From positions 1,158,501-1,222,500 of the forward strand of contig NZ_LR813084.1 in NCBI RefSeq assembly GCF_903815225.1: DNA of 64,000 nt. Direction: 5' to 3'. The DNA is from Delftia tsuruhatensis (GTDB taxonomy: Bacteria; Pseudomonadota; Gammaproteobacteria; Burkholderiales; Burkholderiaceae_C). Positions within the stretch are counted from its first letter, which is position 1, and each line of letters opens with the position of its first letter. The position numbers were made by a program, and so were the translations under genes. The notes below the pieces were generated by a model. That model was given only the letters and a program-made list of their open reading frames with translations. It did not search any database and was not told the DNA's origin. Of this stretch, positions 7,255-16,633 are shown one piece after another.

Positions 7255-9642
7255 TCAGTTGCGGAACAGATCCAGGATGCGGTTGCGCTCCTCGCTGGCG
7301 GGCGGTGGCGTGGCGCCGGCTGCACCACCCGCAGCGGCACCATCCATGCCCAGGCTGCTCACGCCGCCGTTGCGCGCATTTTCCTCGTAGTACCACTCGC
7401 CGCCCATGTTCACGACGCCCGGAGGGACGGGCATCTCGGCCACGGGAACGCCCTTGAGTGCGTGCTGCATGAAGCTGATCCATATCGGCAGGCTCAGGCC
7501 GCCGCCGGTCTCGCGACTGCCCAGGTTGCGCGGCGTGTCATAGCCGATCCAGGAGACGGCGGCCAGCGTGGGCTGGAAGCCCGCGAACCAGGCGTCCACC
7601 GAGTCGTTGGTCGTGCCCGTCTTGCCATACAGGTCGGGACGCTTGAGCGTGGACTGCGCGCGTGCGGCCGTGCCCACGCGCGCCACGTCCTGCAGCAGGC
7701 TGTCCATGATGAAGGCGTTGCGTGCGTCGATGGCCTGGGGCAGTTCCTGCACGGGCGGCGGCGTGAACTCGGACAGGATGCGGCCCTTGTGGTCGGTGAC
7801 ACGGGCGATCAGCCAGGGATTGACGCGGTGGCCTCCATTGGCGAACACCGAGTAGCCGGACACCAGTTGCAGCGGCGTGACCGCACCGGCGCCCAGCGCC
7901 ATGGTCAGGTAGGCCGGGTGCTTGGCGGCATCGAAGCCGAAGCGCGTGATCCATTCCTGGCCCTGCTTGGGGCCCACGGCCTGCAGCAGGCGGATGGAGA
8001 TCATGTTCTTGGACTTGTTCAGGCCCGTGCGCATGGTCATCGGGCCGTCGTAGCGGCTGTCGTAGTTCTTGGGCTCCCAAGGTTGGCCGCCGGTCACTCC
8101 TGCGCTGAAGAACAGGGGCGCATCGTTGATCATGGTCGAGGGCGAAAAGCCCTTTTCCAGCGCCGCGGAGTAGATGAAGGGCTTGAAGCTGGAGCCGGGC
8201 TGGCGCCAGGCCTGGGTCACGTGGTTGAACTTGTTCTTCTGAAAGTCGAAGCCGCCCACGAGTGCGCGCAGTGCACCGGTCTGCGGCACCAGGGCCACGA
8301 AGGCGCCTTCCACCTCGGGCAACTGGGTGATCTCCCAGGTGTTCTTGGGTGTCTTCACCACGCGGATCACGGCACCGGGGCGGATCTTGATGTTGGGTGG
8401 CGCCTTGGGATTGAGGCCCGACTCCGCAGGCTTCAAGCCTTCGCCCGTGATCTCGATCTGCTCGCCGTCGGCGCGTGCCGCAAGGATCTTGCGGGGATTG
8501 GCATCCAGCACCACGGCGGCGAGCACATCTCCGTTGTCGGGGTGGTTGGCCAGCGTGTCGTCGATGGCGTCCTCGCGGTCCTCCGCATCGGCGGGCAGGG
8601 CCACGAACTTCTCTGGGCCGCGGTACTTCTGGCGGCGTTCATAGTCCATGATGCCGCGGCGCAGCGCTGTATAGGCGGCTTCCTGTTCGCCTGCATTGAT
8701 GGTGGTATAGACGTTCAGGCCGCGCGTGTAGGCCTCGTTGCCGTACTGTGCAAAGATCAGCTGGCGCGCCATCTCGGCCACATATTCGGCGTGTACGCGG
8801 GTGTTGAAGCTTCCGGTGCGGATCTTCAGCGGCTCCGCCTTGGCTTCCTGGGCCTGGGCGGCCGTGATGAAGCCGTTCTCCTCCATGCGCTCGATGATGT
8901 AGAGCTGGCGGGAGCGGGCACGCTTGGGATTGCTGATAGGGTTGTAGGCCGACGGGGCCTTGGGCAGGCCCGCCAGCATGGCCGCTTCGGCGACCGTGAT
9001 GTCCTTGAGCGGCTTGCCGAAATAGGCTTCGCAGGCGGCGGCAAAGCCGTAGGCCCGATTTCCCAGATAGATCTGGTTCATGTAGATCTCGAGAATCTGG
9101 TTCTTTGTCAGCAGATGTTCGAGTTTGAAAGTCAGTAAGACTTCGTAAATTTTGCGTGTGAAAGTTTTTTCCGAAGACAGATAGACATTGCGGGCCACCT
9201 GCATGGTGATCGTGGATGCACCCTGGCTTTTCACGCGCCCCAGATTGGCCAGTGCCGCGCGTGCCATGCCCTTGTAGTCCACGCCTCCATGCTCGAAAAA
9301 GCGGGTGTCCTCGATGGCAAGCACCGCATCGGTCATCACCTTCGGAATGTCCTGGATCGGGGTCAGCGTGCGCCGCTCCTCACCGAACTCGCCCAGTAGC
9401 GCGCCTTCGCTGGAATACACGCGCAACGGCAGTTTGGGCCGGTAGTCGGCCAGTTCGGAGACGTCGGGAAGGTTGGGGTAGGCCATGGCCAGTGCCACGG
9501 CGACCGTCAGCATCAGGGCCAGCGCGCCGGCGACTGCGATGCCCAGCAGCCACAGCAAGGCCTTGGGGAACCAGTGCATGGGCTTGGACGGGGCGGAACG
9601 TGGCTTTGCGGCCTGGGTTTCTCGGGGGTCTGAAGACGGCAT
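7255..9642 (-). CDS. mrcA: Penicillin-binding protein 1A (transglycosylase/transpeptidase)
   Basis: Bifunctional class A peptidoglycan synthase of about 795 residues. It has a membrane anchor near residues 25-48 and a GT51 glycosyltransferase domain with EDTRFFEHGGVD and GASTITMQVARN motifs. An OB-like insert follows, then the transpeptidase domain with the SxxK serine in PGSSFKPFIY and the KTG motif in YGKTGTTND. The C-terminus is Gly/Ala-rich. I chose the ATG at 9642; an upstream in-frame start at 9738 lacks support, and a downstream Met before HWFPKALLW is an alternative. Divergent from the pil operon, a conserved arrangement in Proteobacteria. Confidence 0.94.
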   Translation of the reverse strand: MPSSDPRETQAAKPRSAPSKPMHWFPKALLWLLGIAVAGALALMLTVAVALAMAYPNLPDVSELADYRPKLPLRVYSSEGALLGEFGEERRTLTPIQDIPKVMTDAVLAIEDTRFFEHGGVDYKGMARAALANLGRVKSQGASTITMQVARNVYLSSEKTFTRKIYEVLLTFKLEHLLTKNQILEIYMNQIYLGNRAYGFAAACEAYFGKPLKDITVAEAAMLAGLPKAPSAYNPISNPKRARSRQLYIIERMEENGFITAAQAQEAKAEPLKIRTGSFNTRVHAEYVAEMARQLIFAQYGNEAYTRGLNVYTTINAGEQEAAYTALRRGIMDYERRQKYRGPEKFVALPADAEDREDAIDDTLANHPDNGDVLAAVVLDANPRKILAARADGEQIEITGEGLKPAESGLNPKAPPNIKIRPGAVIRVVKTPKNTWEITQLPEVEGAFVALVPQTGALRALVGGFDFQKNKFNHVTQAWRQPGSSFKPFIYSAALEKGFSPSTMINDAPLFFSAGVTGGQPWEPKNYDSRYDGPMTMRTGLNKSKNMISIRLLQAVGPKQGQEWITRFGFDAAKHPAYLTMALGAGAVTPLQLVSGYSVFANGGHRVNPWLIARVTDHKGRILSEFTPPPVQELPQAIDARNAFIMDSLLQDVARVGTAARAQSTLKRPDLYGKTGTTNDSVDAWFAGFQPTLAAVSWIGYDTPRNLGSRETGGGLSLPIWISFMQHALKGVPVAEMPVPPGVVNMGGEWYYEENARNGGVSSLGMDGAAAGGAAGATPPPASEERNRILDLFRN

Positions 9643-9949
9643 GTCGCAGGGAGTGCTGAGGAGTGGCGCATTATAAAAATGCGCATCCCAGAGGGTCGGT
9701 AGGAGGCGGCTGCACACGGTTGCCAGCGTGGCCGCCAACCTTGCATCCTAAGCCAGGTGAACCGTCGATATGCAAGCAGGGGTGCATTCCTGTCGCATTT
9801 GATGGCTCGCAAAAATGTCTGTTTTTGGCCACTCCGGCCAGGTGCGGGCCGGTCGGCATGGTGAGTTGCGCGTGGTCTTGCTGATAGCATTCGACCTATA
9901 TGTGAAGGTTTGTTGCGTTCTTTACATACACAAGAAGAGGGAGGGCAAG
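9643..9949. other. Intergenic region between mrcA and pilM, with a likely mrcA promoter
   Basis: About 300 bases with no supportable gene. On the minus strand a perfect TATAAT -10 box (9675-9670) lies about 28 bases before the mrcA ATG, within a small inverted repeat (9666-9671 with 9679-9684). The -35 element, about 18 bases further upstream, is weak. The pilM-proximal part (about 9880-9935) is AT-rich and should hold the pilM promoter, but I could not place one with confidence. Confidence 0.45.
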
Positions 9950-11029
9950 TTGATTGCTATGGGATCCTTATTCAGTCGCCAGCCCGCACCTTTGCTAGGC
10001 ATCGACATCAGTTCTTCGAGCGCCAAGCTCGTCGAGTTGTCGCGTGCCAAGTCGGGCGAGCTGTTGCTGGAGCGCTGTGCCATCGAGCCGCTGGAGCGGG
10101 GGTGGATCACGGATGGCAACATCGAGAAGTTCGATGAAGTGGCAGAGGCCGTGCGCAGGCTGGTCAAGAAAAGCGGTACGCGGACCAAGAACGTGGCCAT
10201 GGCCTTGCCGGCCTCCGCCGTGATCACCAAGAAGATCTCCCTGCCGGACGGCATGAGCGAGCAGGAACTGGAGGTCCAGGTCGAATCCGAGGCCAATCAG
10301 TACATTCCCTTCTCACTCGACGAAGTGAGTCTGGACTTCTGTGTCATCGGCCCTTCCACGAATTCCCCGGGCGACGTGGATGTGCTCATTGCCGCTTCAC
10401 GCCGCGAGAAGGTCCAGGACCGCCAGGGTCTGGCCGAAGCGGCCGGCCTCAAGCCTGTCGTCATCGACATCGAGCCCCATGCATCGCGCATGGCTGCCGC
10501 CCGGCTGATCGAGCGCCTTCCCAACCAGGGTGCCAATGCCCTGGTGGCCTTGTTCGAGGTCGGCGCGATGACCACCAGCATGCAGATCCTGCGAGATGAC
10601 GAAGTGCTCTATGACCGCGACCAGGCATTCGGCGGCGCACAACTGACCCAGCTGATCGCGCGCCAGTACGGCTTTGCGCTGGAAGAGGCCGAGGCCAAGA
10701 AGCGCAGCGGCGAGCTCCCGGAGGACTACGGCTCGGCCGTGCTCAAGCCCTTTGTGCAGAGCATGACCCAGGAGGTCTCGCGCGCGCTGCAGTTCTTCTT
10801 CACCAGCACGCCCCACAACCGCATCGACCACATCCTGCTGGCAGGGGGCTCCGCCCCGCTGTCCGGCCTGTCCGAGGCCATCACGCAGCAGACGGGATTC
10901 GCCTGCTCCCTGGCCAATCCCTTCGACGGCATGGAAATCGGCAGCGGCGTGCGCCTCAAGCGCATGTCGCGCGAGGCGCCCGCCTATCTGACCTCCTGCG
11001 GACTGGCCATGCGGAGGTTCGTCTCGTGA
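9950..11029 (+). CDS. pilM: Type IV pilus assembly protein PilM
   Basis: Cytoplasmic actin-like protein that binds the N-terminal tail of PilN and links the inner-membrane PilMNO platform to the motor. The sequence from GSLFSRQPAPLLGIDISSSS onward carries the ATPase-fold phosphate loop and the later LLAGGSAPLSGL segment of the PilM family. GGAGG at 9940-9944 sits five bases before a TTG at 9950, which I take as the start. The ATG at 9959 is an alternative with worse spacing. First gene of pilMNOPQ; it overlaps pilN by four bases. Confidence 0.93.
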   Translation: MIAMGSLFSRQPAPLLGIDISSSSAKLVELSRAKSGELLLERCAIEPLERGWITDGNIEKFDEVAEAVRRLVKKSGTRTKNVAMALPASAVITKKISLPDGMSEQELEVQVESEANQYIPFSLDEVSLDFCVIGPSTNSPGDVDVLIAASRREKVQDRQGLAEAAGLKPVVIDIEPHASRMAAARLIERLPNQGANALVALFEVGAMTTSMQILRDDEVLYDRDQAFGGAQLTQLIARQYGFALEEAEAKKRSGELPEDYGSAVLKPFVQSMTQEVSRALQFFFTSTPHNRIDHILLAGGSAPLSGLSEAITQQTGFACSLANPFDGMEIGSGVRLKRMSREAPAYLTSCGLAMRRFVS

Positions 11030-11637
11030 TCCTGATCAATCTGCTGCCCCATAGAGAGGCAGCGCGCAAACGCCGCAAGGAGGCTTTCCAGGCCACCATG
11101 GTGCTGTCCGCCCTGGTGGGCGCTGCCCTGATCGGCATGGTCTACTGGTGGTACCAGATGATGATCGAGGCCCAGCAGGCGAAGAACAACATGCTGCGCG
11201 CCGAGATCACCGTGCTGGAATCCCAGATCAAGGAAATCGCCGGCCTGGAGGACGAGATCACCGCCTTGCGCGCACGCCAGAAGGCCGTGGAGGATCTGCA
11301 GTCCGACCGCAACCTGCCCGTGCACATGCTCAACGAGCTGGTGGCCCAACTGCCGGACGGCGTCTACATCACCAGCATCAAGCAGGAAGGCCTGACCGTG
11401 ACCATGCTGGGCACGGCTCAGTCCAATGAACGCGTGTCCGAGATGCTGCGCAATCTCTCGGAAGGGACGCCCTGGATTTCCAAGCCGGAACTGGCGGAGA
11501 TCGTTGCCAGGACGGTGAATGTCACGCCCAAGGATCAGCGCCGTGCCGCAGCTTTCAACCTGCGCTTCCAACTGACGCGTGCCAGCGACGCAGAGAAGAG
11601 TCTTTCATCGGCGGCCAACCCAGGAAAGCCCAAGTGA
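11026..11637 (+). CDS. pilN: Type IV pilus assembly protein PilN
   Basis: Inner-membrane alignment subcomplex protein of 203 residues. It begins at a GTG overlapping the pilM stop and opens with ILINLLPHREAARKRR, the conserved N-terminal tail that docks into PilM. One membrane helix (about residues 23-44) is followed by a periplasmic coiled-coil and a ferredoxin-like domain. PilN pairs with PilO and, through PilP, connects to the PilQ secretin. Stop and next start overlap (TGATG). Confidence 0.94.
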   Translation: MILINLLPHREAARKRRKEAFQATMVLSALVGAALIGMVYWWYQMMIEAQQAKNNMLRAEITVLESQIKEIAGLEDEITALRARQKAVEDLQSDRNLPVHMLNELVAQLPDGVYITSIKQEGLTVTMLGTAQSNERVSEMLRNLSEGTPWISKPELAEIVARTVNVTPKDQRRAAAFNLRFQLTRASDAEKSLSSAANPGKPK

Positions 11638-12317
11638 TGGCCAAGAAGAAAAAGAACGACATCGATTTTTCCGCGCTGCAGGAAAACATACAGCGGCAAT
11701 TCAGGGGGCTGGATCCCAATGATCCATCGCGTTGGCCCGTGTTGCCCCAGGCGCTTTTGTGCGTGGCCATCGCCTTGGGCGTGGCTGCCTTGCTCTGGTA
11801 TGTGTTCATCAAGGACTACGAGGAATCTCTGGAACAGGAGCGCAACACCGAGATCACGCTGCGCCAGGATTTCAGCCAGAAACTGTCCAAGGCGGTCAGC
11901 CTGGATGGACTCAAGAAGCAGCGCGAACAGGTCCAGCAGTATGTGACGCAGTTGGAGAAGCAGTTGCCGAGCAAGGCGGAAATGGCGGCGCTGCTTTCCG
12001 ATATCAACCAGGCGGGCCTGGGGCGAAGCCTGCAGTTCGAAACCTTCCGGCCGGGCGCCATGGTGGTCAAGGAGTATTACGCGGAGTTGCCCATCTCCCT
12101 GAAGGTCACCGGACGTTTCCACGACATCGGCTCGTTTGCCTCCGATGTCGCGTACCTGTCCCGCATCGTCACTCTGAACAACCTGTCCATAGCACCTGTC
12201 GGCAAGGAGGGTGGCGATATCCTGAGCATGGAGGCTACCGCCCGCACCTTCCGCTATCTGGATGCGGATGAAGTGCAGGCCCAGCGTGCGGCTGCTGCGA
12301 AGGACAAGAAGAAATGA
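11637..12317 (+). CDS. pilO: Type IV pilus assembly protein PilO
   Basis: Partner of PilN, 226 residues, starting at the ATG that overlaps the pilN stop. A lysine-rich cytoplasmic N-terminus is followed by one membrane helix (about residues 40-60), a coiled-coil (residues 65-115) and a periplasmic ferredoxin-like fold. The QAGLGRSLQFETFRPG segment is typical of the family. It forms the PilN-PilO heterodimer that connects the motor to the outer-membrane secretin. Confidence 0.94.
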   Translation: MAKKKKNDIDFSALQENIQRQFRGLDPNDPSRWPVLPQALLCVAIALGVAALLWYVFIKDYEESLEQERNTEITLRQDFSQKLSKAVSLDGLKKQREQVQQYVTQLEKQLPSKAEMAALLSDINQAGLGRSLQFETFRPGAMVVKEYYAELPISLKVTGRFHDIGSFASDVAYLSRIVTLNNLSIAPVGKEGGDILSMEATARTFRYLDADEVQAQRAAAAKDKKK

Positions 12318-12862
12318 GGCAAATGCGTTTCATCGGCTGGTGCATGCTGGCAACCAGCCTGGCGTTGTCGGCCTGTTCCGCCTCGGATGAGGACGACTTG
12401 CGGTCCTGGATGGCGCAGGAGCGAGCCAATGCCAAGCCGCGCATCCGACCGCTCGAAGAACCCAAGCCATTTACGCCGCAGGCCTACCTGGGCGCGGATG
12501 GCATGGATCCCTTCAATCCAATGAAGCTGATGCAGGTGCTGCGGCGGGAGTCTGCCCAGGCCAATGCGAACACCAGTCTGATAGCGGCTGAACTCAATCG
12601 CCGCAAGGAGCCATTGGAGGCCGAGCCCCTGGATGCCATGACCATGGTGGGCAGCCTGGACAAGAAGGGCGTGCCCGCGGCGCTGATCAAGGTGGGAACC
12701 CTGCTGTACCAGGTCCGTGTCGGGAACTACCTGGGGCAGAACTACGGAAAGATCACCCGGATCACGGAGACTTCGATCCAGCTGCGGGAAATCGTCCAGG
12801 ATGGCAGCGGTGACTGGATAGAGAGAAACAGCACACTGGAGTTGCAGGAGGGAAGGAAATGA
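12314..12862 (+). CDS. pilP: Type IV pilus lipoprotein PilP
   Basis: A 182-residue inner-membrane lipoprotein (lipobox LSAC at about residues 18-21) that bridges PilNO to the N0 domain of PilQ. The C-terminal beta-domain contains GTLLYQVRVGNYLGQNYGKI, a PilP hallmark. It overlaps pilO and pilQ by four bases each, which supports one pilMNOPQ transcript. Confidence 0.93.
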   Translation: MRQMRFIGWCMLATSLALSACSASDEDDLRSWMAQERANAKPRIRPLEEPKPFTPQAYLGADGMDPFNPMKLMQVLRRESAQANANTSLIAAELNRRKEPLEAEPLDAMTMVGSLDKKGVPAALIKVGTLLYQVRVGNYLGQNYGKITRITETSIQLREIVQDGSGDWIERNSTLELQEGRK

Positions 12863-15002
12863 TGGGCTCACAACACAAAATAATGCAAAAGGCTCGCTGG
12901 GGAATCGCCATGGGCGGTTGGCTGCTGGGGTCCCTGGCCTGGGCGCAATCGGCGATCGAGTCCGTCAGTGGCTCCATCCAGGGTGGCACCGAGGTGGTGC
13001 GCATCGAGCTGTCCGAGGCATTGGCCGCCGACCCCACGGGGTTCGCCATCCAGTCGCCTGCCCGCATCGCGCTCGATTTCCCTGGTGCGACCAATTCCAC
13101 CGGAAAGTCGGTGATCGAGCTCAACCAGGGGAATCTGCGATCCATCAACATCGTCGAAGCCTCGGGCCGTGCCCGCCTGGTGCTGAACCTGAAATCCGCA
13201 ACTTCATACCGGACGGAGCGTCAGGGCAAGGCATTGCTGATTCTGCTGGATCCGGCTGCGGCGTCGGCCAGCGCGATCCCCTCGGAACAGAGGGTGTTCG
13301 AGACCAAGGTGGCTACCGACAGCAATACCCAGCCGATCCGTGACGTCGACTTTCGCCGTGGCAGCGATGGATCGGGACGTATCGTCGTGGGACTGAGCAG
13401 CAGCCAGGTCGGCGTGGATATGCGCCGTGAAGGCAAGGAGCTTGTGGTGGATTTCCTGCGCACGTCCCTGCCTGAAGGGCTGAGGCGCAAGCTGGATGTC
13501 GCGGACTTCGGAACACCTGTGCAGACGATTTCCACGACCCAGCAGGGTGAAACGGTGCGCATGCGCATTGCCCCCGTAGGCGACTGGGAGCATAGCGCCT
13601 ATCAGAGCGACAGCCAGTTCGTGGTCGAAGTCCGTCAGAAGAAGGTGGAGGTGGGCAAGCTGACACAGGGGCCGGGTTACAGCGGCGAAAAGCTCTCCCT
13701 GAACTTCCAGAACATTGAAGTGCGTTCGCTGCTGCAGGTGATCGCCGACTTCACGAACTTCAACATCGTGACCTCCGATACGGTGTCGGGTGCCCTGACC
13801 CTGCGCCTCAAGGATGTTCCCTGGGACCAGGCCCTGCAGATCATCATGGATGCGAAGGGCCTGGGGATGCGCAAGTCCGGGTCCGTGCTGTGGATCGCGC
13901 CCAAGGACGAAATCGACGCCCGTACCAAGCGGGACTACGAGGCTGCAATGGAGATCCAGAAGCTGGAGCCCCTGCGGACGCAGGGCTTTCAGCTGAACTA
14001 TGCAAAGGCGGTGGACATTCTTCAGCAGATCACTCGGAGTACGGGGGGGGGCGCAGGCAATGGCAATTCCACAAGATTCCTGTCCGAGCGCGGATCGGCC
14101 ATATCAGAGCCTCGTACCAATCAGTTGTTCGTGACAGACACGCCTTCCAAGCTGGAGGAAATGAAAGCATTGCTGGTCACGCTGGATGTTCCTGTGCGGC
14201 AGGTGCTGATCGAGGCACGTATCGTGGAAGCGCGTGACACGTTCGGTCGTGCCTTGGGCGTACGTCTGGGGGGGGGGATCTGCGGGCCCAGCGTGGTGGT
14301 GACGGCGGCTATACGCTTGGTGGCAACAATCGCCTGGTGTTCGGAACCGGGTACGACAATGCAGTGGCTTCCAGTGGCTCCGGCGGGACCGTCAACACAT
14401 TAGACAACTTTGTGAACCTTCCCGCGCCAAAGCTGACTGGTGTCAGTGGAACGGGGACATTTGCCTTGTCCATCTTCAATTCGGCTGCCAACCGCTTCCT
14501 GGCGCTGGAGCTGTCTGCCATGGAGGCCGACGGTCAGGGGAAGATCATTTCCAGCCCACGCCTGATCACAGCGGATCAGACGAAGGCCTTGATCGAGCAA
14601 GGTACCGAATATCCATATTCGGTGACAGCTCCCAACGGCGCCACAACGATCGCCTTCAAAAAGGCGGTTCTCAAGCTGGAGGTGACACCCCAAATCACCC
14701 CGGAAGGCGATATCATTCTTGATTTGGATGTAAACAAGGATTCACGCGGCGAGACAACGACTCAAGGTGTTGCCATCGATACCAAGCATATAAGAACACA
14801 GGTTCTGGTGCAAAACGGCGGTACGGTGGTGATTGGTGGCATTTTTGAGATGGAAGAGACCAATCAGGAAAACAAGATTCCATTTTTGGGTGATGTCCCT
14901 GTGCTGGGAAATCTATTCAAGAACAGGGTTCGGGAATCTCAGAAGCGGGAAATGCTGGTGTTTATTACGCCGAAAATGATTTCCGATGGATTAAAGCGGT
15001 AA
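12859..15002 (+). CDS. pilQ: Type IV pilus secretin PilQ, interrupted by a frameshift at a poly-G tract
   Basis: Outer-membrane secretin through which the pilus passes. The first part (12859 to about 14277) encodes a signal peptide, two AMIN domains that bind peptidoglycan (about residues 30-130 and 150-240), the STN/N0 domain (about 280-340) and an N1 domain. At a run of ten G (14268-14277, residue 470) the reading frame is wrong: it continues to a stop at 14401-14403, giving 514 residues with no secretin pore. The correct continuation is one frame over, from GAT at 14277 to the TAA at 15002. It encodes the conserved secretin core, including SAMEADGQGKIISSPRLIT and VPVLGNLFKNR. Eleven or eight G would restore one open frame of about 714 codons. 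This is either a slipped-strand phase switch or a homopolymer sequencing error. Confidence 0.9.
14043..14051 (+). repeat. Poly-G tract (9 G) in pilQ, in frame
   Basis: Nine consecutive G encoding part of a Gly-rich linker (STGGGAGNGN). It reads in frame with the upstream part of pilQ. It is the second long G run in the same gene. Confidence 0.9.
14268..14277 (+). repeat. Poly-G tract (10 G) in pilQ, out of frame
   Basis: Ten consecutive G at the exact point where the pilQ reading frame shifts. I saw no longer mononucleotide run in the window. Gain of one G or loss of two would join the two halves of pilQ. Confidence 0.92.
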
Positions 15003-15025
15003 TTGGAATTTTTGGGAGATAGTTG

Positions 15026-16633
15026 ATGAAGAAAATATTTCTGACAATATTGGCATCATGTGCCTTGGTGGCATGTGGTGGTGGTGGTGGGAGTGCGGGA
15101 AATCCGGGAGGAGGAACAGGGGGCGTGACGCCTGATGTGGCCAGCGTGGAGTTCCTTCTGGACAAGACCGTGATAGCGAACTCGGGAAGCGATGCTGCCA
15201 CACTGACAGTCACGGCACTGTCCGCGAGCAGAAATCCCGTTGCAAACGCGCCTGTGTCGGTGGTGCTGGATTCCGGTGTCTTCACGCCCGACGCCAAGGT
15301 GACGGATGCTTCCGGCCGCATGACGGGTAAGATCGAGATTGGTGGAGACCGCTCCAATCGGGACATCAAGTTCAATCTCAAGGCTGGCGCTCAGACCGGG
15401 GCTGGTGTGGTGGCGGTCACGGGGAGCAAGATCGCATTGACCGTGGTTCCTTCGGCACCAACCCCGGGTCAGCCAGTCGAGGTCACGGCCAAGGTTTCCG
15501 ATGTCAATGGAGCCGGCATTGCCGGGATCCCTGTGGTCCTGTCCGGTTCGGTCCTCAGCGCAGCGATCTCGGCACAGACCGATACGGCCGGAGTAGCGAA
15601 GTTCTCGGCATTCAATGCCCCCGGCGCTGCCCAGGTGTACTCCCTGCAGGCCAAGGCGTCTGGCGTGGTCTCGAACGAACAGGTCACGGTGGCGGGTGGG
15701 TCTTCCCAAGTGCCGGACGCCGTCGGTGTCGTCAGCGCTGCAAGCCTGTCCATCGTGCCGAACACGGTCAAGCCCAACCTGGATGGCGGTCGGACCAATT
15801 CGGCCCAGCTGCGGGCCCTGTTCCTGGACAAGGACAATCGTGCGATCCCCAACATGCGCGTCCGGTTTGAAATCGTTCCGCCTGGTCTGGGATCCGGTGA
15901 ATCCATTTCGACAGGGAACCAGCTGGTCATCTCTAATGGCAGTGGCGTCGCCTTGGCGCAATATATTCCCGGTACGCGCATCAGTCCGACAGAGGGGGTG
16001 AACATCCGGATGTGCTTCGGCAACACCGATGCATCCCTGGCCAACGGCAAATGCCCCGACTCGCGTATCAGCCAATTGACCGTGGCCAGCGAGCCCGTGT
16101 CCATCACCATTGGTGATCACAACGAACTGATCAAGGGGACCAACAATCTCACCTACATCAAGCAATTTGATGTGGCCGTGGCCAACGCCGCTGGCGAGGC
16201 TGTCGCAGACGCCGACGTGTCGGTCAGTGTCGATATCCTGCGCTATGGCTTCGGGCGTTATGACAATGTCAAGAATGCGCACACTGCCGGATCCGGCTTC
16301 TGCCTGAACGAGGACGTGAATCGCAATGGCAATCTGGACATCGGCGAAGATGCCAACGGCGACGGTCGCCTGACACCGCCCAAGGCCGACATCGTCGTGT
16401 CGTACCTGAATGGTCGCAAGACGGGTGCCAATGGCCGCCTGATCGTGCAGGCTGAATACCCGCAGAATGTGGCCACCTGGTTGCTGTACAAGCTGGTCGT
16501 CAGCTCCAATGCAGCGGGTTCCGAAGGGCGTGCGGAGCGCGTGTTCCTGACCTCGTTCGTCGAAGGCGACCAGAAGAACGGCTCGTTCCTGACCTCCCCC
16601 TATGGAGTGACTTCCGTCTGCCTGCCCGAGTGA
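15026..16633 (+). CDS. Ig-like (Big_1-type) lipoprotein with an EF-hand-like calcium loop
   Basis: A 535-residue lipoprotein: signal peptide with lipobox LVAC (Cys17), then a Gly-rich linker. Two or three bacterial Ig-like repeats follow, at about residues 35-130, 130-220 and 240-350, with the alternating NPVANAPVSVVLDSG / GAGIAGIPVVLSGSV pattern of invasin-type Big_1 domains. Near the C-terminus, residues 430-441 form a canonical EF-hand loop (D430, N432, N434, N436, D438, E441), followed by a second acidic DANGDG stretch. ATG at 15026 with GGGAG upstream; a TTG three bases earlier is unlikely. It starts 23 bases after pilQ and ends on the aroK start, so it sits inside the usual pilQ-aroK junction. 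Role unknown; an adhesin or pilus-associated surface protein is plausible. Confidence 0.8.
   Translation: MKKIFLTILASCALVACGGGGGSAGNPGGGTGGVTPDVASVEFLLDKTVIANSGSDAATLTVTALSASRNPVANAPVSVVLDSGVFTPDAKVTDASGRMTGKIEIGGDRSNRDIKFNLKAGAQTGAGVVAVTGSKIALTVVPSAPTPGQPVEVTAKVSDVNGAGIAGIPVVLSGSVLSAAISAQTDTAGVAKFSAFNAPGAAQVYSLQAKASGVVSNEQVTVAGGSSQVPDAVGVVSAASLSIVPNTVKPNLDGGRTNSAQLRALFLDKDNRAIPNMRVRFEIVPPGLGSGESISTGNQLVISNGSGVALAQYIPGTRISPTEGVNIRMCFGNTDASLANGKCPDSRISQLTVASEPVSITIGDHNELIKGTNNLTYIKQFDVAVANAAGEAVADADVSVSVDILRYGFGRYDNVKNAHTAGSGFCLNEDVNRNGNLDIGEDANGDGRLTPPKADIVVSYLNGRKTGANGRLIVQAEYPQNVATWLLYKLVVSSNAAGSEGRAERVFLTSFVEGDQKNGSFLTSPYGVTSVCLPE

Noticed and set aside
7225-9138. A 637-codon plus-strand open frame opposite mrcA
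   Set aside because: The minus strand has all PBP1A transglycosylase and transpeptidase motifs; the plus frame has none.
14337-15002. Independent gene starting at a GTG in the distal half of pilQ
   Set aside because: The peptide is the secretin core of PilQ and conserved coding continues upstream of that GTG in the same frame to the poly-G tract, so it is a frameshifted half and not a separate gene.
15075-15122. GGT/GGA-rich repeats as a second phase-variation site
   Set aside because: They encode the ordinary Gly-rich linker after the lipobox; the units are trinucleotide and imperfect, so slippage would not shift the frame.
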